Assembly: GCA_033558025.1 (NCBI GenBank)
Contig: JAUCEF010000007.1
Span: 8,680,001-8,744,000 of the forward strand
DNA length: 64,000 nt
Direction of reading: 5' to 3'
DNA from: Phytophthora sp. 'mugwort'
Lineage: Eukaryota > Oomycota > Peronosporomycetes > Peronosporales > Peronosporaceae
Position numbers and translations under genes: made by a program. Below the pieces are notes generated by a model that was not told the origin of the DNA, made no database searches, and saw nothing but the letters and a program-made list of their open reading frames with translations. Positions 1 through 12,202 of the stretch are shown piece by piece; position 1 is the stretch's first letter, and every line of letters starts with the position of its first letter.

Positions 1-1184
1 CGGTTGTGATCCGTTCAAATCCAAACTGATACCTTGCTTTTTAATTTCTCGCGACGGGGCTGCCAAGACCTGACGGCGTCAGCGCCGCAAGCATCCGTGA
101 GCGCTGTGACACTCCGGAAGATTTCATGAAGCGTGGAGGTCTGTATTTTTAGTTATGAATTGTGGATGCACTCAGCGTGAGTTTTGATGGCGGAGCAAAT
201 AACACATCGGTCTGCTCAGCCCCGATAACAACAATGGAGTGGGCGCGCGGCCTGTTTTGATGGTGACATACATATACAGTGGTGGCCGACATTAGCAAGA
301 CTCGCCTAAATATATAGATAACCTATTAAACATTTATTAAAACCCAGAGACAACGAGAAGTGCAAGCATATTGCAGATGGCCGTAGCTCGGAGTGACGCG
401 ATAAAAATAGTGGTAATAAACTAATTATACCTGGGATAGGGACATTCAATGACGACGCTGAATACCTGCAAGATGCATCGCTTTCCCGACATTGGTGCTA
501 ATGTACTCGATTTGTCTGATCGCGACGATGCGGCACTTGATAAGCACTGAGCAGAGCTTGAATGCAGAGCTTCTTGGAATCATCAGCACAACGGGGTATG
601 AGGAAAGCCATTTGCGCCTTCGTGAAAATCATTTGATACTTCGACGCTCGAGCCCCAAAGGCGCCGTTCGTATACTTTTGGAGTGGACGAGGAAGCAGCC
701 CGAAGCTTTTTCTTGTTTTCGCGATTGTTACGTGGCCCGTCGGTAGCGGGCTGCCATCCGCGCTCTAGTCAACCGGGGGTATAACGAGGTATGTTTCTCC
801 ACCGCGTTCTTCAAATCTACATAGAGCACCATATATACGATACGAACGCTGCCATCTCGTCCGTCTTTCAGCTAACAAAAAATACATTACACTTTAAGGC
901 TAGTAAGCAACTACTTAGCTACTCTACTTGCTATTTGGGATCGATTTGGGTCATGTGGACCCAAACATTGGGTACGACGTGTCCAATTGGTGTTCAAAAA
1001 AGGTCAATTTTCTCGAAAGTGGGTACCTGAAAGACCCATTTTAGTGTCCAGGAGGAAACTGGTGGACGTCCAGAGACGTCTCTGGGCCGAGTTGGACATT
1101 TGCAGGACCATTCCGATGGGGTCTATACAAAAACCAAGTATAACCCGATGAACCAGGTGGTGATGAGCCACCTACTTCTAGTGA
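1..1184. other. Region without recognisable gene
   Basis: I see no conserved protein or RNA gene here. The open frames at 492-746 and 791-1030 begin at non-ATG codons or lack any recognisable motif. From about 950 to 1180 the sequence has short GC-richer phrases that lead into the tRNA-like segment at 1185-1257, so part of it may belong to the same SINE-like repeat. Base composition is mixed and there are no long tandem repeats. Confidence 0.5.
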
Positions 1185-1257
1185 ACTCAGATAGCTCGGC
1201 TGGTTAGGCATCCAGTGTCGGACTGAAGCGGCCAGGGTTCAATCCCCGGGCCGACCA
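1185..1257 (+). repeat. tRNA-derived SINE-like segment (A box and B box)
   Basis: The segment contains an A-box-like sequence at 1192-1203 (TAGCTCGGCTGG) and a B-box-like sequence at 1235-1245 (GGGTTCAATCC), correctly spaced for an internal RNA polymerase III promoter. It ends in GCCGACCA, like a tRNA acceptor end. The 5' acceptor strand does not pair with the 3' strand, and the anticodon arm is not convincing, so this is not a functional tRNA. The likeliest explanation is the head of a tRNA-derived SINE or an old tRNA pseudogene. SINEs of this kind are known in Phytophthora; I cannot name the family. Confidence 0.45.
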
Positions 1258-1940
1258 GCACCTTTCGGACGATGGTTCGGGTTTGGCCGCGAAGGTTGGG
1301 ATATCTGGGCTTGTGACTGGACTGGTGGACTTGGGGGCTACTGGGCGCATTCTCATGGGCTGTAGGCCTGGAAGCACGGTTAGTCCCGGTAGTTCTTGAG
1401 ACTGCTTGACCGGGCACTTCAGTAGGAGAGATGCGGGTCATGGTTTAAAGGGGCAAAGCCTCCCAGTCGTCGTCTCATGCGCTTGTAAGCCTGGTAATAC
1501 GCGCGGCTCGGGAGTGTGGCGCCGATCTAGACCTCGATCCAAAGAGTAGTCCAGTGATGTCGTGCATGGCATAGCGCACGTAAGCGCCTGTAGCGTGTCG
1601 CGTTCTTTACCCGCCTGTCCGCCAACATGGGGCCCCGCCTGGGTTCAAAATCCACACCGCCTTCGGGTAAAGCAGACATTAGGCAACGCCCGCTAAGCGA
1701 TTGGCAAATGGAGCCGGGAGCTTGGCGTATGGGCGTGAAAGTGGTGGAGACTGAAGCCAGTAATGGCCGAGCACGCCGGCGGCTCGTCCGTCTTTCAGAA
1801 ATCATGACGATGCTACCTACAGTCATGTATACTCGGTAACTAAATAACCTAGGTGGCCACCATTCCGTCCCCTTCTGGGTATGTATCCTGGTGCTTCGCA
1901 ATACTCAGTTCACGCGCTAGTACTGACCGTGTCTTACAGT

Positions 1941-2068
1941 AGATCTCCTACATTTTTGCCCATTGGTTCTAGTGTACGTTTCTTGGAATAAATGGCATTT
2001 TTGTCGACTTTTGTACTATATTTATACATGTACTCTGAATTAGGAGATCTGTCTGATGTAGGAGATCA
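1941..2068. repeat. Small foldback with 13-bp inverted repeats
   Basis: AGATCTCCTACAT at 1941-1953 is matched in inverted orientation at 2056-2068 with one mismatch. A further TTAGGAGATCT lies just inside the right arm. The interior is AT-rich. This could be a small MITE-like footprint or a chance palindrome; no target duplication is evident. Confidence 0.3.
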
Positions 2069-2708
2069 TAATGACAGGTGAAGTCGGTCACACAAGCCTC
2101 AGGACATTGTGAAGGCGGCAGCCCTGAGTTTGCGCTGCCGCTGCGATTGCAGTCTTAGAACGCCAACAAAGTCGTTTCGCTGCACCGAAGGTTCAGAAAC
2201 TATTCGCCACCTGCCTCGCAGTCTAATAAAACTACCAAAGTTCACACGGTTTACGGTGATAATATGCGCTTTCGGCAACCTCACAGCCTACAGCCGAAGC
2301 TAGAAAATCCCAGCTCTCACCAACTTGCCGGTAAATATGGCATTGTCGAACCGATCTTTCAGCCCAATATAGTGTAGTCGAAGAAAACTCTTGATGCGTT
2401 GTTCTGTCCAAACGAATGGCTGCCACCCCTTCTTGGGTTGCCTGCCTCGTTTAAGATGCCATCCAGATGTTGGGCGCTGATAAATCACCTAGACCTGCTG
2501 GCTCTGCAACGAGCCCTTTGGCTTACTGTGTATTAAACGCTCAATAGCGAGCAACGGCCGAAGCTGACCACAGTAGCGTACTGCATAAAGTCCCTTTTAA
2601 TTGGTTATGTTGTTTATCGCTACGGCTTCGACGTTTACGACGAAGTCCAAGCAGTCAACGGAACCCATGGGGTGAGCAAGTCAAGTTAGTGCTCGAAAGC
2701 AAGGGGTT

Positions 2709-3564
2709 TTGGCCGCTGTAAATGGGCCGACACCGAACGACGCCGAGCTGAAGGGCGAAGAGAGATGCAGCTGTTATGGCATCAGCATCAGCACTGACTA
2801 CGAAGTCGGCGACACCGCTCAGCGACCGAGTGATGAGGGAGAAGATGGCTGCTTCGATCATCTTGGCGAAAGATTGCGGCTTAGATGTATCTGGTGGAGC
2901 AACTGCTCAAGATGCTTCGCCACCTGCGTATGATGTACAATGTGGAGTCCAGTGCGAGTATTGGGCGGCCAAGCACAAGTATGTGGTCCTTTACCTCGAC
3001 GGAGATGATGTCATGCTTAAGCACACCAAGACGACAAAACGTGCCCCTGATGACAATGCCTCCTGGGTTCAGCACGTCGAAGCGACAAGACGTGTCCTTG
3101 ATGACAATAGCAACATGTGATTGCATCAGAGAGAAGGGACAGAGCTCCACGCACCGCCTGGGCCTGCCTGGAATGGATTCATGGATCCTCGAGTCATCTG
3201 TGACATTTGAGGCGACGCTACAACGATGCCAGGCGGAGGCGATCCAGCGCAGACAGCAAAAAGGTCGCCGGTCCATTAGTGGTACTGCAGGTAGTTCTAA
3301 GACTGCCGCTTCCTCCACGCTCAGCAGAAGGCGGACAAGGGAAACACTAAGTCGAAGAAGAATCATGGCATGTCAAAGCTCAAGTGGTTGCATTGTAATC
3401 AGATGGGATATTTTGCGCGGACCTGCACCGATGACTCGGCGTCGTCTGCGGCAAGGACAGAAGCGGCCAGTATGATGCTCTCAGTGGAGGGCACGGGGGC
3501 CAATAGCGAGCGGGAATGGATCGTCCACTCTGGTGCGATAACCGTGACTAGCCCGAAACGTTAA
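2709..3564 (+). pseudogene. Ty1/copia gag-protease remnant
   Basis: This is decayed coding sequence read in several frames. The clearest part is at 3370-3564, where a zinc-knuckle-like stretch (LHCNQMGYFARTC) is followed by WIVHSGAITVT, which corresponds to the copia aspartic protease start (normally W-I-x-D-S-G-A). The catalytic Asp is His here. Upstream frames (2776-3120) give a gag-like low-complexity protein interrupted by stops and frameshifts. The next downstream pol sequence belongs to a different family, so the copy is truncated as well as mutated. It encodes no functional protein. Confidence 0.6.
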
Positions 3565-3615
3565 TTTTACTAAAGAGTGATTCGTGTGCCCATCTGATAA
3601 TGGAGGGGGTGAACG

Positions 3616-3955
3616 TTACATAAAACGACCAACGGAGGGGAGAGGTTGCGAGCGAGCGTAGCCACGGCAAACCCATGGGGGTGCACACGAAGCAGGCCGC
3701 GCGGTATTTATAGAGGATGGCCCAGCTACGAGCTTTCCAGCGGACCGAGCACTGTAGCGGGCCGAAATTAGAATCTTTTCCTCGCAGGAGCGCAGCGACT
3801 GCTTTTGCAAAGCAAATCCCAAGACCGCGATGTACCGGTCCTCGGAAGGGCTAGGGTAAAGGGAGATGGGAGACAATCAATACAAAACTACAGTGTAAAC
3901 CTAAAATTTGACAGGGCTAGATGGGCACAGCAACATGTGCCAGTTTACTATGTGA
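3616..3955 (-). repeat. Dispersed repeat, copy 1
   Basis: This stretch of about 300-340 bp reappears in inverted orientation at roughly 25,590-25,930. Shared landmarks, read on the minus strand, are CATCTAG-CCTGTCA, then GGTTTACACTGTAG, then TTTTGTATTGATTGTCT, then a GC-rich half containing TTTGCAAAG and GCAGTCGCTGCGCTCCTGCG. The two copies differ at scattered positions. It may be a solo LTR or a non-autonomous DNA element; I could not find its exact ends. Confidence 0.65.
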
Positions 3956-4699
3956 TCAGCTGACACAGAAAAAATGGCTAGTTGAGTGAGTATGGCGCTG
4001 AAGTGACCAGTTATAAAATCAAAATACACAGCCCAAAATAAATACCCATAAACCATGTGTGGGCTGAAATGGTGCCCCGGTGGGTTGGAACCACCAAGAT
4101 AGTGTGGCACTGCGCGCGACGATGCCGCGAAAACCAGGTCATCGGGAGGAAGATATGACCAAAGAAATCCGGAGGAAGCGTCGGCGAAAGGGGGAAGAGA
4201 AGACCCTGAAAACCCGATGTAAGCGTCGAAGAGGAGAGGCAGACGAGACCCCGTCGACACGGCGCAGACAAAACGAAGTCAGAATGGAAAGCAACAATAT
4301 GGAGATCCTGCAAGGAACCAGCGATCCGGACTTTCGACGACCCGGCCTTCACATGTAAAAATATTCCAAGAGCAAGAAGCGTCCAGAGACACAGTACCAA
4401 CCAACTTCCTTGCCAAAATTGGTAGGAGCTGGTACCGCGATGAATGTCTGTGAATCCGCCCCGAAAGTGTGGCACTTATGCATGATTGATGATCGTAGTA
4501 CACTGTGGTGCACAATGCCACGGGGTCCGAGCTATCATGATGGAGCAGATATAGAAGAACTTCTAGATGGATCACTTGCGATCGAAAGTTGATAAATTCT
4601 TACCGGCTTGTCTACTTTACCAGCATGTTGTAGGGCAGCAAAGTGATACAACGACCATGGAGCGAAACACTCCGTTGTCACGAGCGCAACGGTGCCCTG
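3956..4699 (+). other. Possible retrotransposon leader and gag-like ORF
   Basis: At about 4,071 the sequence TGGTGCCCCGGTGGGTT has the form of a primer-binding site, since it starts with TGG and would pair with a tRNA ending in GGGGCACCA. An Arg/Lys/Glu-rich open frame follows at 4,080-4,358. No LTR end of the usual CA type sits immediately before it, so the assignment is weak. The rest (4,360-4,699) holds only short frames. Because gypsy integrase follows at 4.7 kb, this may be the 5' part of that element after internal loss. Confidence 0.3.
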
Positions 4700-5640
4700 C
4701 GTTGGGATTTCCTTACTGTGGGTAAGTCATTGGGAATGATACATACCTGATAGTGATGAAAAGTGATGAAACCCATTTCCGCGAGTTGGTTCCTTGTGCC
4801 ACGCTTAAAGTACAGTTGCAGTCGATGCTATTCTTGACTAGAATAGTAGATATGGTTTTCCCGCCTATTTGGATCGGTGCGCAGTGGGGCCATTTTGAGA
4901 ACGAAGTGATCCCTGCAGTTTTCAAACAGCTTTAGTGTGAGCAGACGTTCACGGTGGCGTACATCACCCGGCGATCAACGGCAGCATCGATCGTATCAAA
5001 CACGACGTGATACAAGTACTCGTAATGGGTTTTGCGTGGAATACAAAAGGGGCATCCGAGATTGGGCTTCGTTGGTGCCGCTACTCGGAGCAAACTTCAG
5101 TCACACATCACTGCCTTCGTTGGGCAACAAGGCACCGGTAAAGCTCTTTTGTGCACAGCCCATACCACCCCAATCGATTCCGCTTGGATCTAGAGCAGAG
5201 AAAGGTTATCGAAATGATCAAGCACGCCCGAGTTAAACGAAGAGAAACTTTAGGAGCTGCAAAAAGTGCCCGCCTCATGCACAAGACACTAGCAACAAGA
5301 CGCGACAAAGCAACGCAGATAGGTGCGAGAAAGACCGACTTCAGTATCGGTGACTTTGTGCTGAGGATCGGTTGATAAAAAAAAGGAGTCCTTCATCAGG
5401 CGCTTTGTGATAGGTGCAGAGACGGGCATACACACGTCCCGACTCAAGTACTATGCTGATAAGGACTATGAGGCGACAGAAGAAATTCGAGAGCACGTGA
5501 CATATCAGGGGATTTTGTTTGTAGTAGTTGAGCTTAAGCAGCACGCATGGTGAGCGAAAAAATTGCTACGAGGTTCTCGTACCATATAAAGGACTCGAGA
5601 CCATCGAGGACTCACATGGGAACCGCTGAAGTCGCTATGG
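4700..5640 (+). pseudogene. Ty3/gypsy integrase remnant
   Basis: The frame at 4,753-4,935 reads THFRELVPCATLK and then PPIWIGAQWGHFENEV, which lines up with a gypsy integrase catalytic core of the form H-F-x-E-L ... P-P-I-W-V-S-D-Q-G-S-H-F. The second catalytic Asp is Ala here. After a stop and frameshifts, 5,040-5,230 gives VEYKRGIRDW and LPSLGNKAPVKLF, typical of the region behind the core. The frame at 5,151-5,375 ends in FSIGDFVLRIG, which resembles the integrase C-terminal domain. The gene is inactive: it has a lost catalytic residue and several stops and shifts. Confidence 0.7.
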
Positions 5641-6221
5641 ATGAATATCATCACTTACCCGACCGTATTTAAGTGCGACCATTACAAAACCTAGGTAAAG
5701 TCATGCAAATCGTCCGACCGCATATCAAATATAGTCATATTCAAGCACGCCGATTGGTCGGAACCTGTGGGCGGAGGTCACCCATGCGAGCGAAGCGAAC
5801 ATCCTGCAGTTTGCAGACCGTACAAGCCATATGATTGGCCATACCGACATTCCATTGTCAAAGGGCGCACTCGACCGATCCCGAGATCACCGGGCTGCCC
5901 AATTGGACTGGACGGATAAGATAACAGGATAAGCCAATGTCAAAGGGCACTCGTGCAGAAACCCTAAGAATCTGGAACTTCGGATTGCTGGTCGACAGCC
6001 AGCCATTGCAGAAATGAATCCGCAGCCACCACCGAAGGGACGGACACGCATCAAGAGCGCCGGCAAGGAGCCGAGAGAGTTTATTCGTGTTGGCGTGAGG
6101 AACGACAAGAAGGCCCACATGATCTAGTTCGATAGGGCCCATGGCATGGCAGCCACGACCGAGAAGTTTACACAGGCCTTAGCCAAGTTCAGAAGAAGAC
6201 GACCAAACGATAAATATACAA
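5641..6221. other. Unassigned stretch
   Basis: No recognisable coding or RNA gene. It lies between the gypsy integrase remnant and a pogo-like transposase. It probably contains the end of one element and the 5' end of the other, but I found no matching terminal inverted repeat. Confidence 0.4.
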
Positions 6222-7464
6222 ATGGGTTGCAAAGGAGAAAACCATTGTCGGCGCAGTAGCAAGCGGTCGCCAGCACTTGAGAAGAATCGTGACAGCGACA
6301 TCTCGACTGTCCTCCCGGAGGTGGACGAGGACCACATAGCTCACTGGGTATGCGACCTTCGCCGTGAAGGTGTTTCAGTATCGCCGTTCATGCTTACCTG
6401 CAAGGCCAATGAGGTGGCAGAAAACGCTGGAATTCCCGAGGGCTCGTTTTCAGCGTCCGATAGCTGGAAACAACGCTTACTCTCTAAATATCGACTCTCT
6501 CTGCGGTGCAACACGCGTATGGCCAATCACGCCTGCCGATTCTGCACAGGTCGCGCAGCGGTTCCGCCTTGAGGTGCTCAAGACGGTCGAGGAGGAGGGC
6601 ATTGAAGAGGTTTATAATGCGGACCAAACGGCAATGCATTACGAGTATCTTCCGACGCGAACGTACGATGCCAAAGGGATTCGTACAGTGTGGACTCACA
6701 ATGCCGGCTCGGAGAAAAAGCGCATGACTGTAATGCTGCTTGGCGATATGCACAGAAATTGTCGCACCCCTTTTGCTGTCTTCAAGCAGCACACACACAC
6801 CCCTCGAAAGTTCCGGAGACTGAAGAATTCAACGGGAAGCGCCAAAATGGGTTTGGCAGAGGGTTATGGCCGGAGATAGCGCTCCTAATGGACATACACG
6901 ACGTCCAAATCTACGGCAACGCTAAGGGATGGTGGAATGCGACCTTATCGATTAAGTTTTTGCGATTTGACTTCGGCTCCAGAGACAGCTTGGTGGAAAA
7001 GGTACTGCTACTCTGGGACGACTTTAGTGGACACTTAACCAAGCCGTTAAAGAATATGCAGCGAGCATTAATGTCGTGCTGATGCGAGTTCCACCCGGCT
7101 AGACGTCGCTGTGTAAGCCGGCGGATATTGCGTGAATGAAGCCGCTTAATTTAGAGTTGCGGCCTCCCTGGGTTGATCATTTGCAGCGTCAGCTTCGGTC
7201 TAATCAGAACAGTGGCTCCCAGAAAAAGTTCAAGCTCGAGTCGCCATCGCGAGCGACATAATGGCGTGGTTAACGAGTGCGTGGGAAAGCCTTTTTCCTG
7301 TAACGCTTGCTAGCGGATTTAGGAAGCTCGCAATACCGACAGACACTCGCGAATATCAAGCAGTTCACCCCGTGCTAGAAGAGGCGGCAATTTTAGGGTT
7401 GGTAGATCAGCTAGAGTCTCTGTGTGTTGCCGAGGAGGGCTGCGGCTTCGAGTTTTGTTTCTGA
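6222..7464 (+). pseudogene. pogo-like (DDE_1/CENP-B type) transposase, broken, copy 1
   Basis: A helix-turn-helix region of CENP-B/pogo type is readable at 6,222-6,500 (EDHIAHWVCDLRREG, then AENAGIPEGSF). It is followed by the DDE core in shifted frames. The first Asp is in EEVYNADQTAMHYEYLP near 6,630, the second in KVLLLWDDFSGH near 7,010, and a possible third in KPADIA near 7,115. The C-terminal part at 7,261-7,464 (MAWLTSAWESL ... SGFRKLAI) matches the usual pogo tail. All three acidic positions seem to be kept, but frameshifts and in-frame stops break the gene. No terminal inverted repeats were found. Confidence 0.72.
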
Positions 7465-7544
7465 GCTGAACGGTGAATTGTACGTCTCATCCGCTTTGAA
7501 GTTGAAGTGTTTCAATCAATGCACGATTTCTGTGTCCTAAGTAA

Positions 7545-10135
7545 TGGAGGTGCCTTTTGACAAATCGAAGTCGGTATCGTGGATCTGGCCGACGTGCACA
7601 CGCTGGACAATCCCCGCCTCGCGACCGTACCCTAGGGCGAGACGAGGATGGCTAAGGCTGTGGGCAAGGCACCACTACTGCGTAACGGCCACGAAGTATG
7701 TGCTTTACAGAAAGTCCTCTATGTACAGCGTCTCGCGCGCAATCCCGTCTCCTTTGTGGCAGCGTCTCGTAATGGCATGGTGATTCGGTTATGGCGTCGT
7801 CTGGACCTGGAATGACTTTGAAAGCTTCACGTACATGTACGTGGTGTCGACGTATTTCGTAAAAGTAAACCAGTTGCTGAAGCTGTCATAATGAACGGCC
7901 ACACGTAGAAACGTGACACCGCTGACTCGGTCACCAGAGTAGGCAGAGCGTACAGCACGTTCTCGCTGACCTAAAGGTACCGTGCAGAGGGGCTATGGAG
8001 CAGTCCTGCTCCCCCCACCTGCGTGAGCGGAAAGCTGACACAGAAACCATTAAGGTCCGGTCGCTGCAGAAGAATCAGCTCTTATTTGCAACAGACTACG
8101 TAAGTTAATGCAGGTGACGGTGCGGGATGGTTACACAGGCTTGTAAACATTGTGATTGCACCACTTCGACTCGTCATGGTCTACCCCCCATGAAAAGAGC
8201 TCGGCACTCAAATTGATGCTATCCGGGGCTGCATGGCTAAGCCCAAAGCGTAAGTCCCGGACTACGTGTCGTGTTCCTGGAATCGGACAACGCCGCTGCG
8301 TACGTTAGGGGCGAGATCAATACTTACGGCAAACAGAACTTCATCGTACAGGAGTTTAGCACTCCGTACAACCCTCAGCAAAATGCAAAGGTGAACGCGG
8401 CAATCGCGTCATTCTGGAGATAGCGAAGTCGATGATGCTTGGGGCACAGCTTCCAATATGATACTGAGCAGATGCTGTCAATTGTGCTGCGTACGTACGC
8501 AATCGCTGTCCGACGAATAGAGGAAAGGTACCAGACATGAGCAACTTCCGCGGCTTGGGCTGCAAGGTGCCGAAGATGAAGCCATGATCAGTACGTAGTT
8601 AGAAGGCACAGTATAAGCGATCATGGAACTCATCAACCAGAACTTCCGCCTGGAGTCCGTCGAAGAAGAAAATAAACGTGGCAATGGGGCCTGCCAACGT
8701 TAAGGAGCGTTCAACATCGCCGGGAGCAATGACAGCACGTCCTAAACCATTGTGTTTCGAGATCGGATGCGAGGCGACCCGCATCAAGAGAATGCTGCTT
8801 GTCCTTCCCGCCGATCGATCAGGATTCCGAAGCCCAGTCAGCGACGCCTGGGCTACAAGAAATCGCATCTATCCTTCGAAGCAGTCTGCAACATGGTTGA
8901 AGAGCGTACGGTCCCTCTTCGGTTCGATTGCACAACTATGTGTGATGGATTTACCCACAGGATATTGGTGTCAAGCGACTACGAAAACTGGACACTTGGA
9001 GTGAAGGCGATCTCGAGGAAGCCGAGCAAGAATAAGATCGAACCTAGTGGGAGGCTGCCGTGTACGACGAGATTCGGATCTTTTGGAGATCAAAACCTTC
9101 GTGGAGGTTCCACTGCCGCCGGTTCGCTCAGCGATCAAATCCAAGTGGGTATTGAAGGAGAAGATGCATGCGGACGGGACCTTAGACAAGTAGGAGGCCC
9201 TAGTTGCGAAGGTGTCGAGTCAGCGTATGGCGAGGACTATATTGCTGCATTCAGCCCCGTCGCTCTGCACAACCCTATCCGCCTATACTGCTTCCTGAAC
9301 TCGGAGTTTGACGAAGCAATCTAATCCGAACCATTTGAAGGATCTAACTCTTGACGGGCTCGAGTGGCGGTTATTGGATGAGCTGTATGGATTGAAGTAG
9401 GCCTCAGAAACCCGATACGACAAATTCACGGCGTTTCGACTGGGACTCGGGGTCGTCAAGGTACAGCGGACACATGCCTGTTCCTGAAAGGGGCTGGCGA
9501 GAAATTGCTAATCAAACTTATGTATGTGGATGACATTCTAGCGTTCGCCATGCGCGATCCAGACCTTGCTGAACCCAAGACGGCTGTTGGACAAGTGCAC
9601 AGCGTCATTACTACGCGGCCGTCAAATATGTCTTGGACCCCGAATAATGGTCGACTGGAGGTGAAGAGGTGCGGATCAACCAGCAGAAGTACGCGACGAC
9701 CATTCTGGAGCGATTTCGTGTGGGTCGTTCCCAAGCTGTGGTCACACCAATGGGATAACTATCGTCACCAATTGTTCAATGTGCAGAAGCCGACAGAATC
9801 TGGTCTGCGTCCTGCTACTGGAGTTCTAATCTACCTGTCGAAAATCGGCAGACCTGACATTACCAGAGCAGTGCGGATCCTCGCTCAGGAGATCGATCGT
9901 TCAACTGGCAGCGTGAAGCTTGGCGTGTATCGCGTAGTTCGCTACCAAAATAGAACACGCAATTTTGGACCGACGTACAAACGTCGTGGGGGAAGGTCTA
10001 GTGTTGTATTGCGACGCTGCATTCTATGTGGAGAGGGACTCCACAGCTGCGAATGGCTATGCGATTTACTACGACAGCTGCCTTGTCGAATGGGTGGCCA
10101 AGTAGCAGTCGATGATGACGCTATCGTCAACTAAA
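7545..10135 (+). pseudogene. Ty1/copia pol remnant (protease, integrase, RT, RNase H)
   Basis: The domain order is that of copia. Near 7,650 a frame reads ALQKVLYVQ ... NPVSFVAAS, resembling the protease-integrase linker. Near 8,395-8,520 the integrase phrase ERGNRVILEIAKSMM ... AAYVRNRCPTN appears. Near 9,230 GEDYIAAFSPVA matches the reverse transcriptase entry motif. At 9,505 LMYVDDILAFAM carries the YVDD catalytic box, followed by GVLIYLSKIGRPDITRAVR at about 9,830. The frame shifts repeatedly and stops are frequent, so the element is dead. No LTR pair could be recognised at its flanks. Confidence 0.75.
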
Positions 10136-11321
10136 GCGGAGTATATCATATTTGTGTAGGTGTTCAAGAGTCCACTGAGCTCAACCATCTGCCAGATCCC
10201 TTATGAAAAATCAAAGGTCCCAAAGCCATAAGCACGCGCGCACGGATTCCGTCACCACAGCAAGGTTCGGAGAAGCTCCGGCCAGAGGCACGGTGAGTCT
10301 GTTTACGGGCCTGTAGTCATGCGAAAACGACCATTCATGTCTCATAAGTATGGTTGCGGTAACCACTCAATATCGGCGAGGTTACTGAGCCGTGTATAAT
10401 ATGAACCTTACCCACCATCCCACCATCATAACTACCATCCCAACTACTATAGACAACGACCGGCAAATCCCCCCGACAGCAAAATACGCCACGAGAGAGT
10501 GGCACTCCTAAGTCTGTATCAAGAAAAAAATCAGATCATTTTAGTTAATCAAAATTATGGAATGTTTGCGAATTTTCATGTAAATGGCTGTTAGCCTTAG
10601 AGCCGAATGTAATCACGCAGTTTTAAAGCATAAGATGCCCCTGGGAGCAGCCCTAGATTTAACTGCAATAAGTACGTGGATAAGATGGACAATTACTTTT
10701 AAAAAAAGAACCGTATGGTTGAAGTTTAACCCCACTTTATCGGATTAAGACAAAAATAAATTCCACCTAACTTATTACCATTATTTAAGTTCCCATAAGT
10801 GATGTCCTTGGCCAAATGCGTACTGAAATCGGCCGACAAGTGTCTTTTTGTCCTTGTTACATAACTTATGGGCTGTTCTCTGCATTCCCGAGCTCAAAAC
10901 CCGCTATTGTTTTCGCTATAGTAGGCAATAATTGCGTGGCACCTAGATGGATCGACTAATGACGAAGCTAATTTTGCGTTTTTTTGTGGTGCTCTGGATG
11001 AGGACTGTTCTTGTACGTGGATAAGGGTTTCCTAATCGTTGGGGTACTCTTACCAAAAAAAGGCATGGTTAAGTTGATGCAACAGCTTTCAGCAACATCG
11101 TGTCATGATTTCGTTGATTTCTTAACAACCACTGATAGATTTCAGGCGTGCAAGATATCAATACTCATCATCATCAATGGGTTTTCTTTGTGCTATACTT
11201 TTTCCGCTTCAAAATCCATTCCTGATATTACGTCTTTTCTACCATCTAAACAGGGGATCCCCCCCCCCTACTTCACTGGCGGACTGCTTGTTAATGCGTC
11301 TACATTCTAAGTATTAGGCCA
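10136..11321. other. Region without recognisable gene
   Basis: This stretch becomes AT-rich and contains a short CCATC-rich microsatellite-like phrase near 10,410-10,445. The open frame at 11,011-11,310 does not start at ATG and matches no motif I know. Nothing else can be supported. Confidence 0.5.
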
Positions 11322-12186
11322 TGGTCCAGGTAGAAGAATGTGTTCTCATTCTGGTGTAAGGCTAGGTGATTGTGACGAGACCCGCCATGGTGTATGCATT
11401 TTACAATCTTTTCTGAAGCTGATCCAAGCACGTGCTGCGAGCTGGACGCGTTTATATGTGCATGTCATTATACAATCAGATCGCAGCAGCCGGCGTTCAG
11501 ATCGCGGCAGCAGCCATGGCGGAACGAAGGCTGCTTCAGGCCACTGTGACGCCTGCTAGCGTTTTTCCGGCTGCCAGTGCGGCCCCCTCGGATCCCAAGC
11601 GCTCCCAGGCGCTAATACTGGAGACTCCGCCACGGCAGCATCCTCTCCCGGTGGCCGAGAGGCGCCAGGTTCCGCTGTGCAGAGCGCGTTGCCTCCACCC
11701 ACTCATCAACATCAAAATTGGCGAAAGGAAGAGGCAGAGCGAAGGCTAAAGCAAAGCAGGCTCGCATGAGTGGACCAATGTTTTCGAGCCCACTCAGCAT
11801 ATACAGCCTTGTAGATTAGTAGGAAGGAAGGCTTAGTGCAGCGGAGGTGGGTCTCGAACCTGCGCGTCCGCGGAGAGTGCAGCGCCTTCTCGAAGGTATG
11901 TAATGGGAAGGTTGAAGTGTTGACTCTCGCCGATCCAAGGGAGCGCCCGTCCGCTGTGGCCGCAGTGATGGTCCCCGCGCACGCGCAGATGGCAGCGATG
12001 ATGGAAGCCTAATGACTTCTCTGCATAGAGACTAAAGAGATTCTGGATTCGGAACACCCGCGCGCTGTGTTCTGAAAACTGTGATCCGAGAATGCAGAAT
12101 CAGATTTTGGTACACCGTACCGTTTATCGATAGCCATAAGAACCACGCAAAAGATGAGCTCAGAACGCATTCTTCTACCTGGACCA
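11322..12186. mobile_element. 865-bp non-autonomous element with 25-bp terminal inverted repeats
   Basis: The left end at 11,322-11,346 reads TGGTCCAGGTAGAAGAATGT followed by GTTCT. The right end at 12,162-12,186 is its reverse complement with one mismatch. The pairing may extend outwards with gaps (TAGG-CC before TGGTCC). The interior has no transposase. It contains a B-box-like GGTTCGAGACC on the minus strand near 11,850, next to a sequence that could be the 3' half of a tRNA-like unit. I could not identify a clear target-site duplication. It directly abuts the gypsy arm that begins near 12,203. Confidence 0.6.
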
Positions 12187-12202
12187 GGGTCCTAGCCACC
12201 AT

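Noticed and set aside
1527..1901. Overlapping open frames on both strands near 1.5-1.9 kb
   Set aside because: No motif, no ATG-supported conserved start, and mutual overlap; they look like chance frames in GC-richer repeat DNA.
4071..4092. Primer-binding site of a retroelement
   Set aside because: The sequence has the right form, but there is no LTR end before it and no second LTR, so I list it only as part of an uncertain stretch.
11851..11960. Complete tRNA gene on the minus strand
   Set aside because: Only a B-box and a plausible 3' acceptor end are present; the D arm and anticodon arm cannot be folded.
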